Below are positions 1-12,350 of a stretch of 64,000 nt of DNA, one piece after another. A model generated the notes under the pieces. It saw only the letters and a program-made list of their open reading frames with translations. It made no database searches and was not told the DNA's origin. The translations under genes were made by a program, and so were the position numbers. Every line of letters starts with the position of its first letter. Within the stretch, counting starts at the first letter, position 1. The stretch is from Rhytidiadelphus loreus. Lineage: Eukaryota > Streptophyta > Bryopsida > Hypnales > Hylocomiaceae. The stretch spans positions 33,727,025 through 33,791,024 of the forward strand of contig OX344763.1 in assembly GCA_947034895.1 (NCBI GenBank). The letters run 5' to 3'.

Positions 1-520
1 TGTCATGTAGAGTCACAAACTAGGAGCTATTGAGTGTTCCTGAGGTACCCTTATGCTTATTTCACAGACAAGACACTCTTATCAAATTAGAGGCATTACA
101 AGAGAAATATGCTTGAAGTGGCTCCCAACCACACGTTCCAACTGTAAGCAGTGGTACTATTCCTCTCATAAATTTTTTTTCTCCAATGTCACTTTCTATC
201 AATAATGTTATGGGTCCAGTGTCTGCGCAAATTCCCACCGTCTGCTCTAGCAGTTCAACACGCTTGTTACTGTTAATAGATAGCACCACGTTAATCTGGA
301 AAGGTAAAACTCACAACCATAAAAATTACATTACAAGATCATACGAAGGGAAGGATTTTCATATAAAGGCAATGGGCCAACTCAATTTTGGCCGATATAA
401 CAGAAAACAAAGAACATACCTCAATGTTCCAAATGGTTTTAGAGTTAACTTTTGCGTTGCATAACTGCGTCCTATAAAATATGCACATTTGATGTACACA
501 AGGGTGACGATAACTGTTGT
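1..520. other. 3' flank of the NDX gene, no gene seen
   Basis: Short overlapping open frames here have no family signature and change strand freely. The part next to 520 is probably the 3' UTR of the NDX transcript. I see no RNA gene and no transposon end. Confidence 0.5.
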
Positions 521-3500
521 TCATGGCGTAGAATTTACTAATTCTTTCAAGAGGGCGGGTACTGTGGTCACTCTGTACATGTGGTCGATATCCCAAGTAA
601 CACGAGATACACCACCTAAGGTTTCAACTTCCTCAAATGAAGAATCTCCCGTTGATGAAGGAAATGGGAGTTTCGTGGTCTTCTCTACCTTGAGATCTGA
701 CACCTCCACTACACACAACTTTTCATCCTCTAGAATACATCTCTGCCAGGAGCCTTCTACTTGCGTAATAGTTCCTACAGCCATTTCTGCATCATCATTG
801 CCACGTAAGCTCACAACATCACCTATCTTCCACTTTTTAACCGAACTACTACCAGAATTGTCTTGGTCACCTTCACTGCAAGCATTCGAGGGTGCTCTGG
901 CAGATGGAATGGGAAATCTTAGTGGTCCAACCTCCTCCTGATCCATATCGTCTTCGTTCAGTCGAGTCGAGGCCTCCGCAGGACTGTCCATGTCATCTGA
1001 GGCGACGGATCGGCGCGACTTCTCAGATCGAGCGTTCACGACATCCCCTTCCACTTGACGCTGCTTGTCCCGCTCTTGTCTAGCGATCCGGGCTTTTCGG
1101 TTGTTAAGCCTGCCGCACACCAAGCTCACTAACTTCCATCAATACAGATACACATTCAGAGTAATGAAGAATACATAATGAAACAAACCTACTCGTGATA
1201 AAATGTCCTTCCGACAGTTTGAGATCCAAGGGACTATCCTCGCACAGCCTCAACCTTTAGGATCCAGGTAATAATAATAGGGGACTAACTTCAGACTCAA
1301 ACTGGAACAATTGTGTCATCAGACGACATACCAGTTCTTTAGCTGTTGGTATGCTACCTCCGGACCCTGAAATAATTAGACGGTCATCAGTTTCTGGAGA
1401 AAATACTGTAGCCACAGCACTAAAATCATAGGTTTCTGATAACAGCATCCTAATTTCATAGCATGAGGATGTTATATGTGGCCTAACCACACAATTATCA
1501 GACCTTCAGAGTGAAGGACTTACAATTTGATTAAGGCGATCTGTCCATTGTTTGATGGCCACCGGGGAACGCTGCATTTCTGGCTCAAACTGAAGAGCCG
1601 CTTCCATTACACTCACTTGCTTGTCATTCATAATATTCCTCTTCCGTTTCTTAGGCTGAGACTCATCCCCGTGTTCGCTGCTATAGGGTTCCCGATCCCG
1701 ACTGGTCCTTCTTGTAGCTGGAGTCACCATCCCGCCAAAATTGACCCCTCCACTTTCTTGTTCCCCTCTTCCACCGTCCTCTCGTTCTGTAAAATTGGCG
1801 CTCCCAGATTCTACCTCTTCTTTTACTATTACAGGTGCTACCTCCTTCTCATCTTCGTGGATCTCCAACTTTGGTGAATGAAGGGCAATTGTTGGTTCAT
1901 CCCGAACGGAATGTTCTTCTACGTCCATCTTCAACATGAGAATTGCAGTTGGAGTGGATTCTACAGTATGCCCAGTAGCTTCTTCTGAAGTGTGGGGAAT
2001 TTCCTCCACCTAACGAATGACCCACAAGGGCGAACTTCAGAAGGTGCACTCAGCATGATGTCGATTCTAACATAATATGATGGATTCCGTTCACTTTACC
2101 AGGCACTTTCAAGGACAGGAAAAATCTCGTACATACCGAAGTTTCTTCTGATGAAGGTTCGTCATCTCTGTTAGGGATCTGACGTATTTGAATTATTAAT
2201 TTTACTGTGTTGAAGAGAATTCTTTTCATACCAGAAACCAACCTTCGAGAATAGTTCAACTGAGTATTGACACAATAGTGGTCGTGGTGAAGAAATAGTG
2301 TTGCAGATCTCTATTAAAGGTGTGTTCGAAAACTATCTATTCAAGAAGTAAAAAGATGGGAATAATATGACATTCGTAATTTACCTGGTGTTGGACATCA
2401 ACCTCAGTCTTCTCGGATTCGTTTGATGCCTCTACCGCAACTTCGGTTGCAGCCAATTCGACATTGCCGGACTGTCTTAATTGTTCCAACCCCTGCCAAC
2501 GCTCCAACTGCTCCCGATCGTTCTTCCATTGTAACAACTTCTGTTCATGTCCGTCTCGGACAAAGCCCAACAGTGGACCCTCCTGCGTTCTCATGCCAAC
2601 ATTTATATGTAAGTGTCAATTTTAATGGATACTGTGAAACTTTATTATCCTGTGATTTCTTTACTCAACTTTGCAGGTTTGGGTCGAGAAAAATCATGTT
2701 AGGAGTTAAGTGAATTTTTAGTGAGATTTAGCGTTGGTTCTAGCCTCCTTACATGTGTCAATTCAAACTTCTGCGGTGCTGAAGAACGTAGAACACTGTA
2801 GATATTCATCTGACTTCGTCTTCTGATGCAGATCCACAGGCCTACAATTTACTCAGGACATAGCTGAACGAAGTAATCAACTAGAAGAACCACATTCAGC
2901 ACGTATCTTGTGTGTTTAATGAATTATCAAAAGAAGGTTAGCGGCGTCAAGAAACTGTGTTAGCAAGAATCGATTCTGAATCAACTAAACCCGTGAGCTT
3001 ATGCACTGTGAGAATATTAATGGCTTATTTTGCAATCTATGCGTTGTGCGTTGCATTATTTTCAAAGGTCAAGCCCAGGTTTCAGTAGGACATACCGCAA
3101 CACTACTAGAAGATGGGCAGATTTGATGATGGAGAGCCTCTGCGAAGTCACTGCATAATAAAATTAAAAACCCATAGAGTTAGATGTAATTGAAGGCAAG
3201 TAAATATTCACAATCAACATCAAGGGTGTCCTTAAGCAAACTGACGAGTTCATTAGCCATTTCAACAGCATTGAAGAGAATTAGAATACTCGATTCTACC
3301 TGACAAGAACCAGATCATCGTCCACTACAATATCTGATGTCAGAGTCAGCACATAGTCGTACAGCGTATCTGCCATTTGAAACACAAAATTACAAATTGA
3401 GCTCTCCAAGTGGTTCTACATACGGAAATTACAACATACCAACAAATAATCTTTGGTTTTTTCTTACAAAGATAAAGTCAGCACATCGTTCGCTTGTGCT

Positions 3501-6500
3501 TGCAGACAAACAAGAGATGCTTTATACCTGTGTTTAGAATTTAAGGCTACTGGCAAGTTATTTGTTCTAATCGCAAATATGCTCCAAAGCTAACCGTTGA
3601 TGTTATTGACAATCAAACCAAGAGCTCATGTGAGATCTTCCGAAATTAGAACTTCGCAGTAGACATTGTCAAAGAACTGTGGAGGGGAACTTACGGAGAT
3701 TTTCACAAATTCGGACAGCTGTTCGCTCCAAACTTAAGAAGTACAATGGATGAGCGGAATTCAAAGGCCCTTCCTGAAGGCATCGCAAGAAAGCATCCAT
3801 GAACCGGTCCTTCTCATCAGCTGCATCAAGAAGAACCGAATTTAGATATGATTATCAACACCTAAACAGTCTGATTGCCTTCGACGGAAAGCATCCTTGC
3901 AATGAAACGCTGACACGAAATTGGATACATGTCAACATATGAGTCCGAAAATTGAGAACATTGTTGTCAAGAGTTCCAGATAGGGCACTCTTTCTTCGAA
4001 CCTTTCTATATGAAAGAAGACCGAAAACGCATTTAAATATATACGTAGACAAACCATCATTTAAGTTCACTAGACAAAATAGCAGCCAATCAATCTAATA
4101 TACAATACATCACCAAAAGTAAACATATTCGATGGCGAATAGTATACCTGGGCAGACCTCGGCATTAAAACAATAAAAGTTAGCAAATAGCTTCACCAAC
4201 AAAGCTGCCCGAGTCTGATGAGCAGTAGCCGCCAAAGGAATAATCTGGAAGTCTGGAGGATGGCAAGGCTCCTCCTGGACAAGAACACCTGGACCATTCA
4301 CCTTTGCAGCAGCTGCCATAGCTTCACCAGCAGCTTCGAATGGATCGAATATTAGTGAAGCATCTTGCTCACCCACTGCCAACTCTCGAGCGATAGGGCC
4401 TCCACACCAACGTTCTTGAAATTTTGTTGGAACAACCGCTAATACAGATGCCAAGTCAGGAGCCTGCAAGATTAAAACTTGGTCAATATATCATTTATCC
4501 ATATATCCATGTAAATCTGTGAAATTCCAGAATGTTCTGGCAGGTTCAATCACATCATTCCCGAAGAGGTCTAACATCCAGACCATCCCTCAAACCGACT
4601 GACAAATAATTGCCACAAAACTGCAATATTTCGAGCTACTCGCTGTAACAAAATGTGTTAGAAGGGATCTCACGCACAAGCTGGTCCATCACCAAGTTGC
4701 GAAAATTTGAGTCATCAGAGAATATGTCAGCTAGGCGCAATGCTGTTATGTGCATCAACCCCATGGGATTTTTTTTCTCTTCTTCTACATCTTCAATTAG
4801 TCTTGGATCTTCCAGCAAAGCACCTTTCACTAGCAAAAGAACCTGCCAACGAAGTTGTGTCAAATGACCTGAATCGTAATCAAATTAAATGCAATAGTAT
4901 AAATCTCAAAGACATTCTCACAAAAAAGTTGACGACAACTAAGTAATCACAAGAGGTATGCTGGACTTCATCTCAGGAAGTTCACATAAAGTTCTGAGAT
5001 CACATTGTCATTATGATAAATAAAAACTTCACAAGTCTACAGATCGACGAATAGACTGCTCAGAGATGTGAAGAACTGGCTCACCTCATGTGCAACTTGC
5101 TCCGCAAGCTGCATGGCGTGTGGTTCAGCTGCAACTTCATCCAAAAATGAACATTGCTCCGATTCGCAGAACTTCAGCATCTGACACAGCAAGAAGACGA
5201 TTCCAGAAGTTAATGTCTAAGAACAGAACAAGAGCACAAGTTAAATGGTCGAATCAATAAACCTATTCAAATCGATCCAGAGAGAAGCAAGATATTAACT
5301 ACCACAAAATAACCACGAATCATAAGGTTACAAACATATGAATAAGTAAACAGCCCCTTATAAGGAATGAATTTCCTGTAAAGATACAGCGACGTCTGCA
5401 ATCCTTGTCCCATACGATAGAATGAAAACTATTACAAACAGTGATTCATATGTAAAAATGATAACAGATATCAGTAGGCACACATACAAAAAAAACATTT
5501 GCCCTTGGGATACATTTATCACTCACCATTACCAAAGCTTTGGCTTTAGACCGAGAGAAGGTTGCGTTCAGAGGTTTGGAATTAGAAAATACAGGTGGCA
5601 GTTGCAGTCTCAAAACTGCCAGAACTAATTTCAAGATGCCACCATTTTTGCAGAGCTCCTGGTATAATGAGCATATGAAATACAGAAATCAGCACCTTTT
5701 GTATTATTTAAAGGTCAATGCACTGATAAAATGAATAGCAATTAAGCCTATCTACCAGCAAGTTACAAAATGCAGAATCAAACTTTGTCTTCAAAAGGGG
5801 GTCCTAAGGCATGAATAGCAGACATTACGACGCCTGGTCAACAGGATGATGTTCAAGTGCAAGAGAGAATCCAAAATACCTCGCAGGTTGAAGAGCAGAT
5901 AGTAAAGAAGCATGAGAACGTACACTATGCTGATATATACAATCATTAAACAAGCTTCTGATGCAAGAAAAAGCTCAACAAGGTCAGAAAAAGATTATGA
6001 ATGACGTAACCAATGATCACAATGAAACTGACCTTGTGGCCAAGTACTTGGTCTCTAAAAGTAGGCGTGACACAAAGATGTTGAAGCACTTGAAGTGATG
6101 CCTCGCACTGAATAGCAGTAACTTGAGCAACACGTTCAGCAAGTTCAAATGTGGTCTTCTTTGCAGAGAGTTTGGTACTCAGAGAACGCAGCTTCACTTG
6201 AAGGAGCACAATGTCTCGCTTGACAACATCAAAGGCGGCATCCATGAAGACGTCTACCTGATCACAGTAAAAATATTCATTAAAAATGGTTGTATAGCAG
6301 GACTAGAATCCACAGACAATCGTATGCGAGAGCGTTGTTTTCCAGTGCATCGCTGGAGTAATAAACCAAGCTTTGACGGCATTAAGTCAACGAGCCTTCA
6401 TAATCTCTGCAATTTCATGTCCTCTGCAGAAAGGAATGAGGTGGTATTTCTTAACAGTACTTATATACTAAGAAAATGGATACTTAAAAAAGAGCTAACC

Positions 6501-9401
6501 GCATGCGAAACTACTTATTCTGTTTCGATAATAATGGAATAAAACCCTAGCCTTCGCACGTTGAAGGCAAGCATTTGAGTAACTGCCCATCTCCTCCAAT
6601 TGCTACTCTCAGAGAAGATTCAGCAGACTATCCCGAATGACACATTATTCTAAAGCACAAAGAAGCATGCAAGTACCTTTGGATGAGCAAGGAGAACATG
6701 GGCAATGTCTAACCAGTCATGACTGATAAAAGCCATTAGCAGGTATAGACTGCATGCCACGGATGCAGTATGGAGCACTGCTATGAAGCCTCCCCCTCGA
6801 CCCTCCTGCACATTTATCAAGTGGGAAAAGATGACATCCGAACTGCATCTGTTATATTCTATAGAATGAGATCGTTGTGAACGAAAGCCAGAGAAACCTT
6901 GCCAGAGGCTTGGGGAAACGAGAGTATTCAGAGATAGGTCAGAGCTGTCAAAATCGTCTGTTCCTACCCAGAAGAGACTACAGGACCAGACACAGAAGAT
7001 GGAGAGTAACAAAGAAGTCCCAGTAACAAAAACTTTCAAAAGACCAGAAATAATATGAGAAACAGACCTGCTCCATATTAGCTAAAACAACGAGCATGTA
7101 AGTGACAAGATCGAGAATCTGCATCCTCGTCTTCACATCGTGTAACAATACCTACAACATCACCCATGGTAAAATCTTTAGTAAACCATATGAAGGAAAA
7201 ACTTCATGGTCTGTTCGAAAATGGTATCAACATTCGAAACCAATGGTATCAATATTCACTTCTGTGCAGTTGCTTGCACCTGTGAAAGTTTAGGGGAACC
7301 ATGAGCCAAGGTGCTCAAAGTGTGAAGCAAGCGCACAGAACGTAGCCAATATCGCAACCGTGGCTCATTGCCGCTAGAAGCAATATAAGCCATGAGATGC
7401 AAAGGCAGGCAGCCAGCTAGTTTTTCCACATCCACCTGCAATCAGACAATTGATCAAACACGTCTCGTCAAAAAGCTTCAGAGAAAGAATGTTTCTAAGA
7501 GATTTTAACAATTTATAAATATAAAACAAGATCAATTTGACTACCGATAACCTCGGGGGTGTATCTTCAAGAAATACAGTTAAAAACATGTTCATAATTG
7601 TAAGGCAGAAGTTCCTTCGTTGAACTGTGCTTCCAGTAAAAAATAAGCATATACGACTAAGATAAATATTGATGTGATTAAGGATCTAGTATTTCCAAAA
7701 GACGTACACGATCAAAACTATCGTTATCATTGAGATGATCGACGGAGGAAACTTACTGTGAAAGTAGTGCCTTTCGCGGAGCATAATTTTAGTATAAGAG
7801 ACTCTTCTTCGAGTAGAACTCCCATCTCTTTAGGACCTAATGCATGAAGTTCTTCAACGGCCACAAACTCGTCAACGATCTGGAGTAAAAAATGCCCACA
7901 TAAACATTATTCCTAGCACTAGACCTGTCCAGGATGAAACAAGCTGATTTTTTTAAATATACAGTTCTTAAGATATTTCAAAATAGAGTCACAAACGACA
8001 ATATCTCCAAACAGGCGATATTGCTCTCTCATTTTCACATTGAAAGAGATTCCCGTAACCCAAATCCTGGTAGATGACACGATAAACCTGGTGCATACTT
8101 ATCATGAGTGCATTTCCCAAGTATGGCCCTTGCGCAGACTAATGGACATTTTTTGGCTTGGTAAATTTTTAATACACATTTAATGTAAATTTGGAACAAT
8201 CATCACCCTACCTTGTATTATGTTTTGTATCTTCAAACCAACAGCTTTTACAAATTTACTTGGAAAATATTGGAAACTCGTAACGTAGAATATGATTCAG
8301 GCATCAAGAAGAAAATTTTGCTTACGTTCGAACCACGTCGCGCCATCTCGTCTCCCAAACCACTGGCCTGCATAAGACGGCACTACCATCACGTCAGGTG
8401 TCATCCATTCCTCACCAACAGCTGCAAACAGGTTAGTGATCAACCTGAGGCACAGTGTCCACCCTGCTAATATCCCTAACTCCGTAAATGTCATGCATTC
8501 ATGGTATTATTACTGACTACAGTTTCTCCCATATACTATTCATCGCATTACAACCTGACAACGCATGCACAGTCCCCTCCTCGATTAAATTTCTAAGCTT
8601 ACGTCGATTATCCACGTGAGGAGCCAACACCTTGTCAAGAACTCTAACCACTGACTCGATACTATTTGAGAAACAGTATAAGTGATTTTCCATGAAGGCC
8701 AAGGAAAACCAAGGACCTGTTCGAAAAAGTCTTGGACTATATCAGCTTGAATGTAACTGATTTAAATGCTCCACATCATTCCACAGAGACAAAACATAGA
8801 GATTAATCCTATATTTAAGGAAAAGCTCCATCCATATGTTACGAATGGAGCCGATCGTACAATTCTAAGCTACATTCCCACAACCTTCAGCGACAATCTT
8901 CAGTCCATTAGTAGCTGCTCAGCAAGAAAAAAAAATGTGCGACTTGAGTGTAAGACTACTCACGTTAAATTATTACTAAACTTAAGGTTCGCAACAAAAT
9001 GCAATTCGAGTCAAGCTACAAAACGGGAGTCACAGACGACAAGTAGCTAGCGCAATAAATACACGAAAGTTCGACTTTTACACAGTTACCAGAGCCCGAT
9101 ATTTTTCTTAGAGCTAAGAAATAAAGCCCTTTCAATTTGCAAACCCTCCGTTCCCCGGTTTGCAATTGCTACCGAAAGCACAGCAACGAAAAAATCATGA
9201 AAAAGAATCAGCGAACGGCAATTTCCTCACCTGTTTCCTCTTCTCCCTTCGTTTCGGTTGCTCCACGGGCGAAACAACCGTCTGATCAGCGTCCTCGCGC
9301 TTGAATTTTGTCGCAAGAGTTTCCAGCACCTGATCAGCCTCCACGACGTCGTAGGGACGCTCCTCCTCACCTTCGACGCCCTCGTTCTCCGCACCACGCA
9401 T
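521..9401 (-). CDS. NDX: NODULIN HOMEOBOX (NDX) protein, 17 coding exons
   Basis: Nuclear homeobox protein. The Arabidopsis member binds single-stranded DNA at R-loops and acts in FLC antisense control (family knowledge). I assembled the exons by hand with GT-AG borders and consistent phase: 9401-9231, 7879-7757, 7435-7280, 7151-7068, 6805-6677, 6257-6033, 5658-5527, 5180-5085, 4842-4678, 4463-4148, 3820-3695, 3369-3300, 3150-3096, 2582-2385, 2009-1524, 1366-1332, 1109-521, giving about 1051 residues. NDX landmarks appear in order: VDVEKLAGCLPLHL, VACSLYLLMAFISHDW with HVLLAHPK, QCEASLQVLQHLC, ELCKNGGILKL, LRLADIFSDDSNFR, then the homeodomain (KKRKRNIMNDKQ to NWLNNRKARIAR) and the C-terminal NDX domain (ISDLKVEKTTKLPFP-like region). 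Helix 2-3 of the homeodomain sits on a 35-nt microexon (1366-1332) that restores NW. The start ATG at 9401 is the only one in exon 1. Least certain: the extent of exons 12 and 13. Confidence 0.93.
7880..9230 (-). other. NDX intron 1 (1351 nt) with coding-like stretches
   Basis: This intron joins exon 1 to the exon starting IVDEFVAVEELHALG in phase 0. Inside it, on the same strand, two open stretches (about 8700-8517 and 8494-8297) have a balanced, protein-like composition, for example GILAGWTLCLRLITNLF. Neither aligns with any part of NDX that I know, and the frames of the flanking exons do not need them. They could be a decayed insertion or an alternative exon. Confidence 0.5.
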
Positions 9402-9869
9402 TCTCTACTTCTCTAAATAGTCCTCTTAAAAAACAAAAGATATATAAAAATCCAATACCTGAATCCAAATCCTAATCCTAATCCGTCCAACTAAACACAC
9501 AGGAAAGACCGACTACAATTAACCTTCGAAACTAAAAGGCTCCTCTCGATACATTCCAGAGGAGCACTCACGCAGTTTCAGTTTCCATCAGCAACAACGA
9601 ACGACGGCAAGAAATTCCAGGGAGAAAATATAAATAAATAGAAAGAAAAGAAACGGTTACAAGCACGAAGTTTGGCAAAAGAGAGCAAAGAAAAAACAGG
9701 ATGATTGGAAAAGCCGAGACGGTGCGAGAGAGAAAAAAATGTGAGAGGAAGAGGAAATGCTGGAATGGAGAGAGCAGACGCGAGCAAAGCAGAGCGCTAA
9801 TGGAACTCGGACCCTAAGAGCTGCAGGTTTTGGCCATCGGGCGTTCGAAGAACGACATAGCTATGGAAG

Positions 9870-9908
9870 TCCTCTCTCTCTCTCTCCCGGTCTCTCCTCT
9901 CACTCTCC
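9870..9908. repeat. CT-rich microsatellite upstream of NDX
   Basis: A run of CT dinucleotides followed by CT-rich sequence, about 470 bp upstream of the NDX start codon. On the NDX strand it is a GA-repeat, a common feature of plant core promoters and 5' UTRs. Its role here is inferred from position only. Confidence 0.6.
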
Positions 9909-9926
9909 AACCTTCTTGCTCGGAAG

Positions 9927-9986
9927 CACGTCCCGAGAATCCACGTCCTCGAAATTCACGTCCCGAAAATCCACGTCCTTGACATT
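9927..9986. repeat. Four tandem 15-bp CACGTCC repeats
   Basis: Four copies of a 15-bp unit of the form CACGTCC(C/T)(C/T)GARAAT(C/T) start at 9927, 9942, 9957 and 9972. Each begins with CACGTC, which contains the ACGT core bound by plant bZIP factors. The array lies about 530 bp upstream of the NDX ATG and just beside a TTAA transposon end at 9999. Confidence 0.7.
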
Positions 9987-9998
9987 CTGCAGCCCTGA

Positions 9999-10022
9999 TT
10001 AACCCTTAAATGCCCAAGGGGG
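9999..10022 (+). mobile_element. Isolated end of a TTAA-bounded element
   Basis: TTAACCCTTAAATGCCCAAG at this place matches the left end of the paired element at 41449-42032. I found no matching inverted end within the next several kilobases, so this is either a solo end or the rest of the element has decayed. Confidence 0.5.
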
Positions 10023-10846
10023 GGCAAACTGCCTTCTTGAGTGAAATGAAACTATAAAAAAAATTTAGAATCATTTTTGAAAAAGCTAACCGAAGGATCT
10101 TGTTCATAACTATCAAACTCATCTACCCTTTCATTTTCAAAGACTTTGACCATATAGATTTTAATATATCTTCTATCAAAAGTTTAGTTTTTGAAAAAAC
10201 AATAGTTTTTGTTTCAAGGGTAGAATGATTTCGGGGGCCGGTATCTCTAATTTTCACCAAAAAAAAAAATTAGAATTTGCCAATTTCGACCAAATGCAAT
10301 TAGAAACAATTAGGGAAATGCATGTGGATTGTAGCAATGGAAGATTGTTTTCAGAGCCTTGCAATCAAGTGAGGTACATTGGAAAAACAAAAAATGTTCA
10401 CTTGACTGTGACCATTTACTATGTGCTCTAATCGATTTGTTTATTGCCTACTTGTGTATCAATGGAGTTTTTTTTCTTGGTTTGGCCTTTGGTTGGTTAG
10501 GTTTCTCTCCCGAGACACTATGCAATAATTATTTCTTGGGGTGTTTGACTTTGAAAAATCATTGAAGGTGAAGCTTTTGTCCAAAATTTATTAAAAAAAC
10601 ATCAACTATGGAAAGACGACTTGATGAACTACATGAAATTTTAAAAAAAATACTTTTTTGGATTTTGGTAGCCTTTGAAATTGGGTAGCAACCTAAAATG
10701 GATGATTGGATAACTTGATTATAAGGTTGTTTATTACAAGTACACTAGGGGATGTAGCCTTGCAACAATTGTAAATGGCTACTAGAATTGAATGGCCTAG
10801 ACTTCAATGCATAGGGTATTTAATGCTCTTCGCAACTGCAACTACT
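10023..10846. other. AT-rich intergenic DNA
   Basis: No gene is supported. Open frames at 10225-10565 are low-complexity and have no recognisable domain. Confidence 0.5.
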
Positions 10847-11050
10847 CTCCTTCATTATGACACATTTCTAAGACTTATCCTCTAGATATTTTTTCTAAAT
10901 TATATTACAACTGCCTTCTTTAATTATAACACATTTCTAAGTCTTATCTTTAGATATTTTTCTAAATTGTATTACAACTATCCTCCTTGATTATGACATA
11001 TTTCTAAGACTTATCACTACATGTTTTTTCTAAATTGTATATTATTTGTT
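10847..11050. repeat. Three tandem ~68-bp repeats
   Basis: Units start near 10847, 10915 and 10983. Each contains CTCCTT(C/G)ATTATGACA, then ACATTTCTAAGACTTATC and a T-rich tail ending in AAATTGTATTAC. The three differ by a few substitutions each. Confidence 0.75.
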
Positions 11051-11493
11051 TACAAGAGCCAAGGGTCAATTATAGATACAACTATTTTCAACACATTAAA
11101 AATTCACAATTTGTTCATATACTAGGGGGAGACACTATACAAAGAATCTTATAAAACTAAGTGAGAAGATTTATAGGGTCAATTTAATTCAAAAAAACAT
11201 TTAAAAAATTGACTAGTTATAAAGCAAAGTAGCTCTAAAATAGCCCTTAATTTTTTGGTTTAGAATAGATTCTAGGAATATTCAAAAAATATTTTAAATT
11301 TATAAAATATTCTGAGAATATATGTCTTATTTCAAAGTCCCAAATTAAATAGCCTTTGCTAGGTTATTTATTATTCAATAAGAGCCTTCTTCAGTTTATG
11401 TAGTGTCCAAAAAATATATTTTAAAGGAATTTAAAATCTCCTTTTGATTACTAAGAACATTTGGCAAAATTTTGACAATTCAATAATAGGAGC

Positions 11494-11773
11494 CATTACA
11501 TGTATTTTTGCTCTCTTGGAGGGCTGCGAGTTCCCATTTCAAAACTTGCCAGATCCCGCCGTTTGTAAGTTGCGTTGACCTGGCCAAGAGACTGCCAGGT
11601 CACTTTTTTTGAAAAAACAATAAATTTAACTTTGTTTTTCATTTTAAGGAATTTTCATTATTTTCTTTTTGAAAAAAAAAATATCTGACACCAGCATTTG
11701 ATGAGACCGGGGAAAACAAAGTTGGGAACAAGCTTGAAACGGCCCTCTAGCCCCCCCCGGATCTCATCAAATG
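11494..11773. mobile_element. Inverted-repeat element, family A copy 1 (280 bp)
   Basis: Bounded by CATTACATG and CATCAAATG, with GGAGGGCTGCGAGTTCCC near the left end and GGCCCTCTAG near the right. The right side holds an extra internal inverted repeat: GCATTTGATGAGACCGGGG at 11694 and its near complement at 11755. The subterminal GGAGGGC blocks are shared with the copies at 15761 and 17956. No coding capacity; a MITE-like element. Confidence 0.7.
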
Positions 11774-11849
11774 CATAATCAAACCCTTATTTGAAAGAAT
11801 TTAGGTGTTGTTATCATAGGTTCCTCATTCAAGACTCATTAGAGAAAAT

Positions 11850-12340
11850 CTAGCCCACACGGAGAGCCATTTGACTTTTGGCCAATGTGCAAATCCAAAG
11901 GAAAAAAATTAATTTGTTTTGTTTTTTGGAAGAAAAAAAATCTTCTGTAAGATGTAAAACTTTTGAATTTTTTACTGAAATTTTGGAATTATAGTGAAAT
12001 TTGAAGACAAAGTGAAGAAAGTTTATGTCAAATACAAAATATGCAAGAATATCTTTATTTTCTAGAACATTATGGTGCAAATCAAATATCTAAGTCATTA
12101 TATAGTCAGAAAATTAATTTATTGTGGTTATTAGCCTTAAATTCAAATTGCAATATTATATTCAATTTTAGGGTTTTTTGGTTTTAGACTTCAAATTAGA
12201 GTATAAACCCTACACATATTGCACTTCTTTTCATTTTGTAGGATTCAAATTCAATATAGATAATTTATATGGCTAAAATTTAGATTAAAATGAAGGAGGT
12301 AGAAGTTGCTAAAATATTCATATAGAGTGTCTAATTTGTG
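11850..12340. other. AT-rich intergenic DNA
   Basis: Nothing recognisable between family A copy 1 and the Mutator-like element. Open frames on the minus strand are A/T-driven and lack domains. Confidence 0.4.
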
Positions 12341-12350
12341 GATTATGCAT

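Noticed and set aside
2138..2168. Small NDX exon (RDDEPSSEETS) between 2009 and 2385
   Set aside because: It has plausible splice borders but breaks the phase; joining 2385 directly to 2009 keeps the frame.
3180..3298. Coding-like NDX stretch VESSILILFNAVEMANELVSL
   Set aside because: Its frame does not fit the phase of the flanking exons, and the adjacent exon 3369-3300 aligns better with the family. It may still be an alternative exon.
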